From the NCBI GenBank assembly GCA_016490735.1, contig JAEMWC010000387.1, forward strand, positions 207,501-271,500: a stretch of DNA of 64,000 nt, read 5' to 3'. Both the position numbers and the translations under genes were made by a program. The notes beneath the pieces were generated by a model. The model made no database searches. It was not told the origin of the DNA and saw only the letters and a program-made list of their open reading frames with translations. Position 1 is the stretch's first letter; each line of letters begins with the position of its first letter. Source of the DNA: Pachyseris speciosa. Its lineage: Eukaryota; Cnidaria; Anthozoa; Scleractinia; Pachyseridae. Positions 54,522 through 64,000 of the stretch are shown here, piece by piece.

Positions 54522-54824
54522 AGCCGCGGCTACACGAGCGATTTCTTGCTTGCGATGGTGATGAGATTTTTTTTTAAATTGTCGCGTCACCAGCGCGCAG
54601 TGAAAATCACCCGTGTAGCCACCCTCGCACAGGTGATGCGACAGCTCAAAAAATCGCAGAAAAAGAATCGCGAAAAATTAAACTCATTCAATTTCTCGCG
54701 ATTTTTTTCTTGCGACGTTCAAGGGTGGCTACACTTGCGATTTTCATCGCGCGCTGGTGACGCGACAAAATTGAAAAAATCGCATCACCGGCGCGAGTGA
54801 AAAATCGCTCGTGTAGCCGCGGCT
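54522..54824. mobile_element. TTA-flanked MITE, copy 2 (PIF/Harbinger-like)
   Basis: TTA at 54,519-54,521 and 54,825-54,827 flank AGCCGCGGCTACACGAGCG and its inverse. The interior is the same as copy 1 at 52,833, about 20 bases shorter near the middle. Confidence 0.82.
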
Positions 54825-54977
54825 TTACTCGCAAGCGAACGAGTGTTAATTTTTACTCTGCTTGGCTGACTGTTTTTCGACCTCGGTGCCTCAGCAGCGT
54901 TAAGAAACTTTTGCCCTTATCTTATTAACACGTAATCGCAATGAGTCCTCGTGAAATTAAGGATTAAAGCTCCGACT

Positions 54978-55315
54978 AAACGATCAAACATTTTCATCCA
55001 ACATCGCGTTTGTCAAACATAACGTTTGGTGGCTAAACGCACAAACAATGTTTGACCAAACACTAGACAGTATGAGTACATAAAACGATTTTTTTGCGTA
55101 TTATCGCTGAAATTTCGACGTTATGTTTCATTTGGTTGCTTTTTACCGGCTGGACACGCTTTGTTGGTTGGGGTGGCTAAACGATCAAACATTTGTTCGT
55201 AACGCGAAATGTTGGATGAAAATGTTTGACCCAGAGCAAACATTGAAAGCCTTAAGAATAGGCTTAAATGCAATGTTAGAGATGTGGCTAATCGGATGAA
55301 AATGTTTGATCGTTT
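54978..55315. mobile_element. MITE with 22-bp inverted ends
   Basis: 'aaacgatcaaacattttcat' (54,978) is inverted at 55,296-55,315. Internal imperfect copies of the 'gatcaaacattt' motif lie near 55,180. No ORF. Confidence 0.75.
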
Positions 55316-55891
55316 CTTGATTGTTAAATTTGTTTTCGAACAAACATACGCGTCGTGTATTGTTTTATTGTGATGTTTTAATGTTTTGTATGAGGTTTTT
55401 GAACCGCGGTCAATTCCTGTTGACTGCTCTAAACAGAAAATATTGGTACAACGAAAGCCATGCGAAGTTGCTCAATACCAGTAAAAAAATAATAATAATC
55501 GTGGAGCTCCGCTTTTAGGCTGGGCTAAATCTATATATTAGCTTTTCTGTCATACCCTGTTTCCTTTCTGTAAATTCACGTTAATCAATGTACTTTTCCT
55601 CTTGCCACATATCTAAGGTCAGCCCTTGAAGTCTGTAAGCCACATTTTCCTGTGACCTTTGCGAGCTGCGGTAACTAAAATCCCGGCTCACCCAGTAGTG
55701 AAGTTTAGGCAATCACTGTTCTATGTTCAGGCTGGCGTCGAACAAAAACAGGATGCACGTAACCCCAAAACTAAGCGCAGCTGCCACAATAAGGGCCCAA
55801 AATTAGCAAAGTTGCTACGGAGCTGATAATGAGCATCCGTTTCTCCCTAAAGAGCATTCGTTAAGTCTACATGATGAGGTAGTCACAATCA
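55316..55891. other. ACTR8 3' untranslated/intergenic region
   Basis: Non-coding on both strands as far as I can see. On the minus strand it would hold the ACTR8 3' UTR; an AATAAA lies at about 55,362, but its use is unproven. Confidence 0.35.
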
Positions 55892-56047
55892 TTAGGTACA
55901 TATCGTCCATATAAAGGGCGACCTCTCCCTGAGCACCCTGACTCCAATAGTAATCCACTCTCGCTGACTGATCCACAGCTCTTGAGCGGAGTCCAGGATA
56001 CCGAGCACCGCACCGCCTTTCCAACAAATCGTGCGAGGATCCATTTC
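55892..56047 (-). CDS. ACTR8: ACTR8 (ARP8) last coding exon
   Basis: The acceptor 'cttgtcacag' precedes EMDPRTICWKGGAVLGILDS, then AQELWISQREWITIGVRVLR, ERSPFIWTICT and a TAA. This is the C-terminus of actin-related protein 8 (pattern DPR.I.WKGGAVL..LD..QELWI..REW...GVR.LRER.PF.W). It is 156 nt in phase 0, joining cleanly to the upstream exon ending IARPK. ACTR8 is a nuclear actin-fold protein of the INO80 chromatin-remodelling complex that helps bind nucleosomes and DNA; this role is known for the family. The exon is intact. The 5' two-thirds of the gene is not recognised in the window. Confidence 0.88.
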   Translation of the reverse strand, partial: EMDPRTICWKGGAVLGILDSAQELWISQREWITIGVRVLRERSPFIWTICT

Positions 56048-56742
56048 CTGTGACAAGCAAAAGGAAACTAAATTAAAATTACGTTACGAGGAGAGCACTG
56101 CGCCTACATCTACTTTTGATAGCTTGCAAAATCCCTAGGACGTGAAGCAAGTATTAAAACAAAAACAAAAATAATTGATTCGTAAGGTTTATGAAAAATA
56201 AATGTCTGCAACCGCTTTGAAGGTGCCGATGCTTGGTTTATCAATTATTTCTAACGGTAGCTTGTTCCAATCTTTAATTCAGTGTTCTAGGCCAAAAACT
56301 GAATTTTAACTCATCACATGATGTTTGTATTGGTTTAAACTTCTTGGCATGCGAGTTCCTGACTGGGTATCCCGCATGACTGGGTATCCTGTGGTAAATG
56401 AATTTAATCATCCTGTAAAAATTATCGGTGAGTCAGTTCACACTGTGGTTCGACCCAAATGCCTGATTGAGTGTGTGGATGTAGTACGATCATTCATTTT
56501 TCATAAATGGCAGACGATTGATTATTATTTTATAATTATGTTAATTAGCCCAACTAACCTCACTTTAAAGTAAAAATTACGTTGAATTTTCCACACTTCT
56601 AGTAGTAGGGCTGATTGTCATGAAACTCAAGCAATAATTTTTCGATCACCTTTATGAAAAAGGTCTATGGATACAACTGTGCTTTTACCCATTCAAAGTG
56701 ACGCTAAAATAGATGGCACTGCCCCTTTAACATCTAACGCAC
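56048..56742. other. ACTR8 intron (between last two exons)
   Basis: Intron of 695 bp with donor 'aag|gtgcgt' (minus strand) and acceptor 'cacag'. Apart from AT-rich sequence, it has only unassigned plus-strand ORFs without domains. Confidence 0.7.
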
Positions 56743-56906
56743 CTTTGGTCTGGCGATCACTTCAACCTGATCAACAAGTTTGCGGTGTGCTGCGGAAAGC
56801 TTGGCCTGCAAACGCGATTGTAACGTGTTCGCTGCACCATTAAACGTGAAACCGCCTCCAATCAACAGAACAGAGCCGTACATCTTACGTTTAGTGTCCT
56901 CGGTTG
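56743..56906 (-). CDS. ACTR8: ACTR8 (ARP8) penultimate exon
   Basis: The acceptor 'ctttttcgcag' is followed by TEDTKRKMYGSVLLIGGGFT, then FNGAANTLQSRLQAKLSAAH, RKLVDQVEVIARPK and donor 'gtgcgt'. The KRKMYGSVLLIGGG segment is the actin-fold phosphate-loop-like strand typical of ARP8 (family pattern KKMY.SIL.VGGG), and VEVIARPK precedes the DPR...WKGG exon as in known ACTR8. It is 164 nt and joins the 59.3-kb exon in phase 1 (one base carried over) and the last exon in phase 0, so the frame is preserved across all three exons. Confidence 0.9.
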
Positions 56907-56997
56907 CTGCGAAAAAGAAGAATGTGACGGGTATCATTTTACTTCCAGAGACTGAATTCCTGCAGTTACTTCACAAGAATATTGGCAACAATTAAAT

Positions 56998-57350
56998 GGG
57001 CACTGTCACGGCAATTCATAAGTTGTTCAAATCGTGAGAAAGTACTTTTTCTTTTACGCAATCGGCCCATCTAACACGTAGAAGTAGATTTCTAATTATT
57101 TCTTGGACGGAAAAAGAAGTAATATTATTTTATGGCGATTTTTCCGAGACACAATGACGAAACTTGAAAAAAGTTAACCTAACTTTTTCAAGGTGCAATG
57201 CATTTCCTCCTCATCACCTGTGGCCACAGACCACTGCAAAAGGTTCCAATGCACATATTAAGTTCTCCGTAGGAAAACTGCATAATTTTTAAGCGTTCCA
57301 CTTTGCAAACACATGTTTGGGTTCAGACCCAAATTACGCGACAGTGCCCC
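56998..57350. mobile_element. MITE in ACTR8 intron (GGGCACTGTC ends)
   Basis: GGGCACTGTCACG (56,998) is inverted as CGCGACAGTGCCC (57,337-57,349). The interior has no ORF. Confidence 0.6.
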
Positions 57351-57687
57351 TTTAAAAACCTGAAGCTGTGCCAATCATGCTTGAGTAAACCCTGCTTAAC
57401 ACGACCGTTTCGCCGCACTGAACACCGTTCGTGACTAAAACAAAAGTTTTTTTTTTTGGAAGCCTCGTAAATCTGACCGTCTTGTTTATGAGGCCTCAGA
57501 ATGGCTGGTGGCCTAAATGTCAAAACTGAGCAGATGTAGCTTCTTGAAACTGTATTCGGTAAAGAGCCGAAATGTCATCCCTAACTCTCATTTAGGCCGC
57601 GCTAATAGTTGCGTTTGGGTCTCCTTGAAACTAAAATTTATCACTGCTCCGTTAATATGACCACCCTGTTTGTATGACCAAAATTTT

Positions 57688-58099
57688 ATGGGCCATGTTT
57701 TAAACGAGTAAGGGCCTGGGAGCGAATCCAAACTTCATTGAAAATCAATGAAATTGAACTAAATCGATTCTCACATGAAAGGGTATCGGAAAATAAGCAG
57801 TTTCAGCAAGTTTGAGTATGTTTAGTTGAAAAGCCTCCAGATAACATGCATTTAAAACTTGAAAAAATCCCATACAAATGTCTCTATTTCGGAAAGTGTG
57901 TCCCTCTAAACCATAGAGTCTCTAATTTTCACAATTTTCAAACGCATTTTTTTTTCATCTCCAATTCAACTGAACAGCGTCAAAGTTCGTTAGATGACCA
58001 TTTTTGAGATGCTCTTTCATGCAGTGGAAACAATTTTTTCCAATTGATAAATTTTAAAAACTCGTTCCCAGGCCATTACTCGTTTAGAACATGGCCCAT
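57688..58099. mobile_element. MITE in ACTR8 intron (ATGGGCCATG ends)
   Basis: ATGGGCCATGTTTTAAACGA (57,688) pairs with TCGTTTAGAACATGGCCCAT (58,099), and 'ggcctgggagcga' pairs with 'tcgttcccaggcc' further in. 412 bp. Confidence 0.8.
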
Positions 58100-58440
58100 T
58101 GTTCGACCATAAATCCGTATTTAAACGAATTTACTGTGAAACAAAGAAGGGTTATATGTTTACGACAAAATGGAGGGACTGCGTTGAGGGATGGAGAAAC
58201 AAAACAGCTAGACAACTGTGTATTCGTGCCTGGTTATGCGCTGGTTTTCCCGATTTTCCGACATCAGTTTGTCAGACCTCAAAACAAACGCCTTGTGGTC
58301 TGTACAACAATCAACGGGTTTGCGGCAAATAAGACACCCAAAAAAATTAACAGGCAAACACATCAAAGAGTCAGTGACTTGCTTGCACGTCATCACTGAC
58401 GTCTGATTTACAGGCGCCAACGTAACGACACTGAGCTAGT

Positions 58441-58955
58441 CCAGGCGCGCGTTTCTCAAAACGTTTCGGGCTCGGAAAACTGTTTCACGTGCACCAGGTT
58501 CATTACGTGAAATTCGAATTCTAATACTTTTAAAGGAGCAGTGTCGAGGCCGAGCATGCGCGATGATGCTCTCGAGTGAGCAACAAACTTTTTATCTGTC
58601 CGCCATCTTCAATTTGGTCCGTCGGTAGGATTGATTTCGGCCAGTATTTCTTATAATACGCATTGAAGCCTTTTTTTCCCTTTTGTTTGTTTCTTCCGTA
58701 CCATATGGATGGCGTTCAAAATCGAAGATATATATCGGCGACGACGCTTTTGTAAGTTTTCTCAAGCTACTACACATGCGCGAGATCCTTCACAATGTCC
58801 ATTAATAGTCGTTTATGAAAGTTCGGTATAAAATTCAGAAATGCATCGGGTTAGTTTGCCCATAGAGCTTGAAGCAAATCAACAGAAAACCGACTTGTAA
58901 AATACTTTTCGGAACCCGAAATGTTTTCCGGAGTTTTGAGAAACGCACGCCAGGG
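58441..58955. mobile_element. MITE in ACTR8 intron (CCAGGCGCGCG ends)
   Basis: CCAGGCGCGCGTTTCTCAAA (58,441) is inverted near 58,955 (TTTGAGAAACGCACGCCAGG), with 'tttcgggctcgg' and 'cggaacccgaaa' also opposed. About 515 bp. Confidence 0.78.
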
Positions 58956-59254
58956 TCCTGACATAGAGAAGACTCTAAGAGCCTGTACATAACATAAGCC
59001 AAACTAGACGACTTCAAAAGTTAAAGGGTGAAAGAATAATTGAATATTCTAGTATTTCACTTACACGGACAAAATTTGAAGAAGGAAAAAAGAGTTCAGT
59101 TGCATCCACAACAAGTGCATGCAGGCGAACACAGTTACTGGTAAGCCCTACACTGAGGCCGACCTCTCAAAGCTCAATCAATCCCCAAACACAGAAGGTC
59201 TGTGATAACGCATATCTACCGGCAAACTATAATGTACCAGGTAGTGCTACTTAC

Positions 59255-59483
59255 GACAACAGTTGATACTATGAAGTATTGCTTGATCAAGACCCAGGCC
59301 CTTATCGGAGGCAAGCTTCATCTGTTTGGCACCAGTCTTTATGGCGGCTGTCAAATCCTGATCGGGGTCTGGGATAGATTCAGCAGTTGGTCCATATTTG
59401 GAACCTGAAGACTTGCTGGACTGATCCTGGGTTCGCTGTGACTGGGGATCATAAGCCATAGGATCCCAATTAAACTCAAGCAA
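59255..59483 (-). CDS. ACTR8: ACTR8 (ARP8) exon, third from the end (5' boundary uncertain)
   Basis: The frame reads FNWDPMAYDPQSQRTQDQ, then a Ser/Pro/Asp-rich variable segment, LTAAIKTGAKQMKLASDKGL, GLDQAILHSINCC, and donor 'c|gtaagt' at 59,255. GLGLDQAILHSI.CC directly before KRKMY is the arrangement of ACTR8. The variable segment matches the low-conservation insert of ARP8. A TAG lies about seven codons upstream of FNWD, so the acceptor must be near 59,450-59,500. Candidates (after 'gatatag' or 'gcttgag') have weak pyrimidine tracts. Earlier exons were not found up to the Gypsy element at 60.9 kb. Confidence 0.78.
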
Positions 59484-59877
59484 AGTGGTACTTGACTATA
59501 TCGCGCAGTTATTTTTCGAGGCAGAATAAGGTTTAAAGCGATCTTTAAAAAAACTCAAAAATAATTCATGAAGCTGCGCCTCGTGTTTTGATCTTGATAA
59601 AACACTCCTGCTCATTTATTAAACATAACATGGTACTGGGTGTCTGTTTATAGGTCGCGGATTGAAATGGTTTAGACCTCAGTCTTCTTAAAACCCTTCT
59701 GAAATTCACAGACTCAAAAGCTAGAACCATTCAGTAAAGTACACTAAACACTACAATCAGAAAATACATCTCAAACCTGAATTATCATAGATTTAAACTT
59801 TACACAAAAATGCGGAAAACAGTAGAGCTTGAAAAAAAAATACTAATGATAATTACAATGACAATGACAATAAGAAC

Positions 59878-59908
<31 letters not shown>

Positions 59909-60710
59909 ATGATGATGATGTTGTTGTTGCTGTTGATGATGATGACGACGGCGGGCGACGACGACGACTAATTGAAGGAATAATTGAGATTCCCAGTTAT
60001 TGTTACTACACCCTATGTACCATCAAATATCAAATTAAAATCAATTAACAAGAAAACTGTCCTCGTCGGGTCCTCGTCATATCTAATAGTCTGCCAATCT
60101 CGTACCCAAAGTCCTCGGGCCCTTTGGTCAGCGGGTGAGCGCTCGGAGAGACTCTGGGATAATGGACTCCATGGTCGTAGAGTTCACAGTTGCAGCTCCT
60201 ATAAGCTCTAAATTTCATTGGCGGGGATAGTGTTTTACATCTATTGTTTTAGGGCTAGGTTATTCTTTTGTTCACCTGAAGGGTCGCGAACCATTTACGT
60301 GAGACCTTACGAGAGCTGCTACATCGCCCAGAGGTCATGCTTGAGTTTACTCTGGAAGCCGAAATGACTCAACATGGCATCCAAGGTGGTCGAGAATGGC
60401 GAAGTTGATTCTTGCACACGATCAAACAAACTAGAGTTTTTGTTTTCACGGAGAAATAATGTTGATTGGTTTGCTATAAGAACGAGTAGCCTCTGGCGCT
60501 TTCGACCGTGACTGAAAAAGTGAAACTTTTGGTTTCGTGTGCCGCGCTTCGGCTTGGTCATCTTGCAGTTGTCTTAAGCGTTTCACTTGTGGCAAAACCG
60601 AAGGGGAAATGGCAACCTGAGATGGACTCCGCTCGGCAACAGATCTCTTCGTCTACAAATTTTCAGTCAGAGAATTCTTTTCTGTACAACTAGTTTTGCA
60701 GATGTTAGAG
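59484..60710. other. ACTR8 intron/upstream region without recognised exons
   Basis: It holds an A-rich stretch and the (GAT)n microsatellite. A repeat fragment at 60,098-60,170 ('tctcgtacccaaagtcctcg') is shared with 14,068, 26,663 and 31,889. The ORF at 60,319-60,561 has no domain. Further ACTR8 exons may lie beyond the right edge. Confidence 0.45.
59876..59970. repeat. (GAT)n / (GAC)n microsatellite
   Basis: GAT repeats with GTT and GAC interruptions. Confidence 0.95.
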
Positions 60711-60879
60711 AATTTTTCTATTTTTTACTTGATACTCGTCACCAGCGAATAACATGCTCGGCAAATTTTAGTGGAAACCACACCAATGTCCTCTTCAACT
60801 ACATTTATATTTCCGTACTTGCTGACAGCTTCAGCAATACCTTCTTCCACGGCTTTCTCTCAGAAAAGGCTAATACACT
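60711..60879 (-). mobile_element. Fragment of the SINE-associated module
   Basis: Inverse match to about 16,180-16,335 (e.g. 'cgtcaccagcgaataacatg' at 60,738). It ends exactly where the Gypsy LTR begins, so the LTR element inserted into or next to it. Confidence 0.65.
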
Positions 60880-61004
60880 TGTCACAGATTAGCATATTCA
60901 AATTAGGCTCGTGTATTTAAGCTGGTTCGAATATTCAATAGTTAGTTCAACGCCTGGCTGCGGGCAGCCATATCTTGTCCAGCTTGTCTCAACAATATAC
61001 TACA
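60880..61004 (+). repeat. 5' LTR
   Basis: 125 bp, TGTCACAGATTAGC...CTACA. It closely matches the 3' LTR with several substitutions and small indels. Confidence 0.88.
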
Positions 61005-62675
61005 TTTGGCGACGAGGATGGGTTGCATCCGGTTCAGGAGAAGATTGATGCCATAAAGAATGCTCCACCACCGAAAGATGTGAGTGAGTTGCCTACGATA
61101 CACAAGATACACAAGATCATAGTCATATGCTGATAGCACAAGTGCCCATCTCTGCATACGCGCTGCAGCAAGAGTTGGAACAGCGGACGCCGAACCCAAA
61201 ATTGCCTGCAAAGGCTTGTGGTCGGTAACAAGAGTAAATCTGCGCCCATACAAAAACTGGTGAAAACATTTCACCCCAAACACCAAAGACAAGGCTTCCT
61301 TTTCAACTTGAGCATAATTCTTCTCACTGGCACTCAATGTTCTTGACGCAAATGCAATCGATCGTTCCTGCCCATCATCCATCACATGACTGATAACTGC
61401 CCCAAGTCCGTAAGATGAAGCGCCACACGCCAGTCGAAGGTCACGTTTGGCATCATAATGAACAAGCAGTGCATCACTGCTCAGGCCTGCCTTACACTTT
61501 TCATAAGCCCTATGTTCTACACCAGTCCACCTTCACTGTACATCCTTCTTCAGTAACTGATGCAATGGCACAAGAGTTGCGGCCAACCCCGGTAGGAAAC
61601 GTGAGTAATACTGTACCATTCCCAGAAACGACCGCAACTCACTCACATCTTTCGGTGGTGGGGCATTCTTTATGGCATCAATCTTCTCCTGAACCGGATG
61701 CAACCCATCACTATCCACTCGCAAGCCAAGATACACAACTTGCTTCTTCAGGAAAACACACTTTCTCAGGTTTAGCCGCACGTTGTACTTCTGCAGTCTC
61801 TCTAACACTTCTCCCACGATTTCCAAGTTTTCTTTTGTATCAACACCGCCGACAAGAATGTCATCTTGATTACATACGCACTTCTCCACACCTTGCAGGA
61901 TTTTATCCATGGTTGCCTGGAAAATCTTTGGCGCGGACTTGACACCGTGGGGCAACTTTGTATACGCAGGCAGTCCCTTATGAGTGTTAATACACAGGTA
62001 CTTTTGGCTCGCTTCATCAACACTCATTTGCGCATAAGCATGTGTGAGGTCAAGTTTCGTGAATACCTTAGATCCAGCCAGTGTGGAGTACAGGTCCTGT
62101 GCTGTTGGGAGAGGATACTGTTCATCATCAACCACTTGATTAATGGTTACTTTGTAATCGCCGCATATTCTGACCGATCCGTCAGCCTTCGGCACAACAA
62201 CAATAGGGCTCGCCCAATCGCTGCGGTCGATCTTGACGATAACTCCATTTTCCTCTAGCTTGTTAAGCTCCGCCTTCACAGCCTCCCTCAATGCATACGG
62301 GACAGGGCGCGACTTGAAGTAAATTGGACTTTTTCCCTCACGTACACGGATGTGCGCTTCTATTCCCTTCATACCATCATATCCTTCTCTAAACAGAGCA
62401 GCATATTTGTTAAGAATGCAGTCTAAATCCTCATTCCTCAACGTGCCGTTCAAACTGAAAACCTCATTCCAATTGACCTTGAGCTTTTCCAACCAATTCC
62501 GACCCAGCAAAGTTGGCTCGCCCTCGTTCTCAGCTACGATCATCGGAAGAATGTACATGTATTCTTGTCCGCTGTAAACAACCTTGCACAGCATCTGACC
62601 ACACGTCCTTAATGTTTCACCAGAGTAGGTCTTCAGCTTCACGTCAGTGTTCTGAAGTGGAACAGATTTGAACAA
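60942..62675 (-). pseudogene. Gypsy protease remnant, reverse transcriptase and RNase H (inverted block)
   Basis: The frame begins FKSVPLQNTDVKLKTYSGE, the C-terminal half of the protease. RT follows: SRPVPYALREAVKAELNKLE, SDWASPIVVVPKADGSVRIC, GDYKVTINQ, FTKLDLTHAYAQM, LPHGVKSAPKIFQATMD, then VCNQDDILVGG at the catalytic box, where Tyr/Ile-x-Asp-Asp is usual. A TGA after LLKKDVQ (about 61,530) interrupts the frame. It resumes as RWTGVEHRAYEKCKAGL and the RNase H domain (IAFASRTLSASEKNYAQVEK, EALSLVFGVKCFHQF, FTLVTDHKPL). The C-terminal RNase H/connection is cut near 61,092. Non-functional. Confidence 0.9.
61016..61091 (+). pseudogene. Plus-strand pol fragment next to the 5' LTR
   Basis: Encodes GLHPVQEKIDAIKNAPPPKD VSEL on the plus strand, the same peptide as inside the minus-strand RT (61.6-61.7 kb). 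The junction with the PBS shares GGATGG, a microhomology. Confidence 0.85.
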
Positions 62676-62931
62676 TATCCGCCAAAGATGTATCTTTAGG
62701 TTTCGCCGGCGACAACAGATTACTTAACACAGAATAAACTTCAGGACCGACTTCAGCAAGAAATATTGCCTTATTCTGCTCGGCAACACGTCGATTCGCG
62801 GCCACGTGTTCTGTACCTGGAGTCTCGACAATGTTGTTCGCCGTATAAAACATCTCCATGCGCTCCACGTATGCACAGAACGTCTCCTTGTCCCGGCAGA
62901 ACTCACCGACTCTATCAATATACGAAGCCAT
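62644..62931 (-). pseudogene. Gypsy gag N-terminal fragment (inverted block)
   Basis: The ATG at 62,931 follows a copy of the post-LTR leader (CGACGAGGATGG on the minus strand), so this is the authentic gag start. MASYIDRVGEFCRDKETFCA, YVERMEMFYTANNIVE and FLAEVGPEVYSVLSNLL fit a coral-type Gypsy gag. It runs into the protease remnant after LADIVQI with a frame change, so the rest of gag and the start of protease are deleted. Confidence 0.75.
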
Positions 62932-62940
62932 CCTCGTCGG

Positions 62941-63626
62941 AGAGGTCGGTCCGCGTGGTGAAGGAAGCTTTGGAGAAGCAGGTGTTACAGGGAACTGGCG
63001 GTATGACGATGAAGCACAGGCTAGCCAACTTTTTGATCAAGTAGCGTTGCAGACAGCATAGTGTGACAGGGCGAACCCCAGCTGAGTTAATGGTGAAGAG
63101 GCAATTGCGAACCAGATTTACCTTAAGCTTGTTGAAACCAAATCTGGCGCAAGCTGTTGAGAATCAGCAGATGAAGCAGAAGCTTTACCATGACAAAATC
63201 GCAGGTTGAGAGGGTTTTACGGTGAACGAGCCTGTCCGGGTCCGTATTCCTGACAAAGGATTCACGTCACAGTCTGCGAAGTGGAGTCCAGGTGTTGCTT
63301 TGGAGGTGTGTGGAGGTCGGTGGTATCTCGTCCAGATGGGCGCTGTGACAAGGCGTGTTCATGCGGATCATCTTATCAGAGCACTTGATAACCAGAAGAT
63401 GTCAGCTGATCTGGGGAACTCATTTGAGGAAGGAAGCTGTTTGCAAGAGTTTCAAAGCGTGTTGGGGCCTGTTGGTGTTCAAACAAGGAAAGTGGTCTTC
63501 CACGAACTGATGCGTAGAGTAGTCAAAGTGGAGCTGTGCCACCAATGTCGGGCAACGACTACACCGTGCCAATCGCTAGTTCGCCTATTGCTAAAGAAAC
63601 GGAAGTTGAAGGCAGCCCGGAAATGA
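62941..63626 (+). pseudogene. Gypsy integrase C-terminal region
   Basis: The plus-strand frame reads VVKEALEKQVLQGTGGMTMK, HRLANFLIK, stop (TAG), then HSVTGRTPAELMVKRQLRTR, LAQAVENQQMKQKLYHDKIA, stop (TGA), then VNEPVRVRIPDKG and GVALEVCGGRWYLVQMGAVT. This is the end of the Gypsy integrase core (SVTGRTPAELM) and the C-terminal domain. The DDE catalytic core is missing. Confidence 0.85.
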
Positions 63627-63855
63627 CATTGTCACCTTCAAAAACTCTGAGACACTCTACTAGAATTCGAAAGCCGGTAGTGAGATTGAATTTGTAAGAA
63701 TTTGTGCGGGAGGAATTGCAATGATTGACTGAGAACTGTGCTGTTGACTTTACATTAATATTTTGTTTTGTTTTCCGGCGGGAAAAGTGTAGTTGTATTT
63801 TCCTTACTTATTTTTGTTGATATTTTAAGTTTTGGTTTTTTTGGCGGGAAAGTAG

Positions 63856-63984
63856 TGTCACGGATTAGCATATTCAAATTAGGCTCGTGTATTTAAGCTG
63901 GTTTGAATATTCAATAAAGTTAGTTCCACTCCTGGCTGCGGGCAAGGCCATATCTTGTCCAGCTTGTCTCAACAATATACTACA
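63856..63984 (+). repeat. 3' LTR
   Basis: 129 bp, TGTCACGGATTAGC...CTACA, with the AATAAA-like 'caataaag' that the 5' LTR has partly lost. It is preceded by the purine tract. Confidence 0.88.
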
Positions 63985-64000
63985 ACAATGTTTTCCTAAA

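Larger units (their letters stand above)
60880..63984 (+). mobile_element. Ty3/Gypsy LTR retrotransposon with inverted coding block
   Basis: Two direct LTRs (60,880-61,004 and 63,856-63,984) start TGTCAC and end CTACA. They are flanked by ACACT and ACAAT, a 5-bp target duplication with one mismatch. A PBS-like TGGCGACGAGGATGG follows the 5' LTR, and a purine tract GGCGGGAAAGTAG precedes the 3' LTR. The integrase end lies on the plus strand (62,941-63,626), but gag, protease, RT and RNase H are on the minus strand (61,092-62,940), so the internal block is inverted. A 76-bp plus-strand pol piece (61,016-61,091) duplicates part of the inverted RT region. Confidence 0.88.

Noticed and set aside
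1..64000. CRISPR arrays, operons, ribosome binding sites
   Set aside because: The window is clearly eukaryotic (introns, SINEs, LINE tails, LTR and Penelope elements). Direct repeats found are microsatellites or transposon duplications.

Overview
The window is AT-rich metazoan DNA crowded with repeats. It most likely comes from a cnidarian, probably an anthozoan such as a stony coral or sea anemone. Reasons: intronless class A GPCRs in a tandem array, several tRNA-headed SINEs and MITE types I associate with coral genomes, Penelope-like retroelements with a hammerhead ribozyme, a Ty3/Gypsy element with very short LTRs, and one split conserved eukaryotic gene (ACTR8/ARP8). No species can be named from the sequence alone.

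Layout. 1-42.4 kb is a GPCR birth-and-death array; all receptor copies are on the minus strand. Subfamily I lies in units of roughly 5 kb: a partial unit at 1-2.15 kb, unit A (receptor at 9.9 kb), unit B (23.1 kb), unit C (28.0 kb) and unit D (33.1 kb, frameshifted). Subfamily II has an intact copy at 39.3 kb, a pseudogene lacking TM1-TM3 at 4.8-5.4 kb and a pseudogene lacking TM4-TM7 at 36.6-37.0 kb. A more decayed relic lies at 37.7 kb. Three or four receptors look translatable (23.1, 28.0 and 39.3 kb, and 9.9 kb with damaged motifs). The flanks are duplicated with the genes.

Between units A/B and receptor B sits the most striking structure. It is a 5,544-bp insertion (17,536-23,079) flanked by TTAA duplications, with inverted repeats of about 727 bp and the remains of a multi-exon gene inside. 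Receptors A, C and D keep the uninterrupted site. The TTAA duplication supplies the stop codon of receptor B.

42.4-55.3 kb is mostly transposon: a LINE tail, an 828-bp TTAA-flanked MITE, SINEs, two broken Penelope-like elements (46.1-47.8 and 47.9-51.2 kb; the second carries a hammerhead ribozyme, an 85-bp perfect palindrome and a nested hAT-like MITE), and a pair of TTA-flanked MITEs. 55.9-59.5 kb holds three 3'-terminal coding exons of ACTR8 on the minus strand, with three MITEs packed into one intron. 60.9-64.0 kb is a Gypsy element with both LTRs whose gag-RT-RNaseH block is inverted relative to its LTRs and integrase.

Functionally, the only host genes supported are the GPCRs (plasma-membrane receptors, ligand unknown) and ACTR8 (a nuclear actin-related protein of the INO80 chromatin remodeller). 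Everything else recognised is mobile or repetitive.
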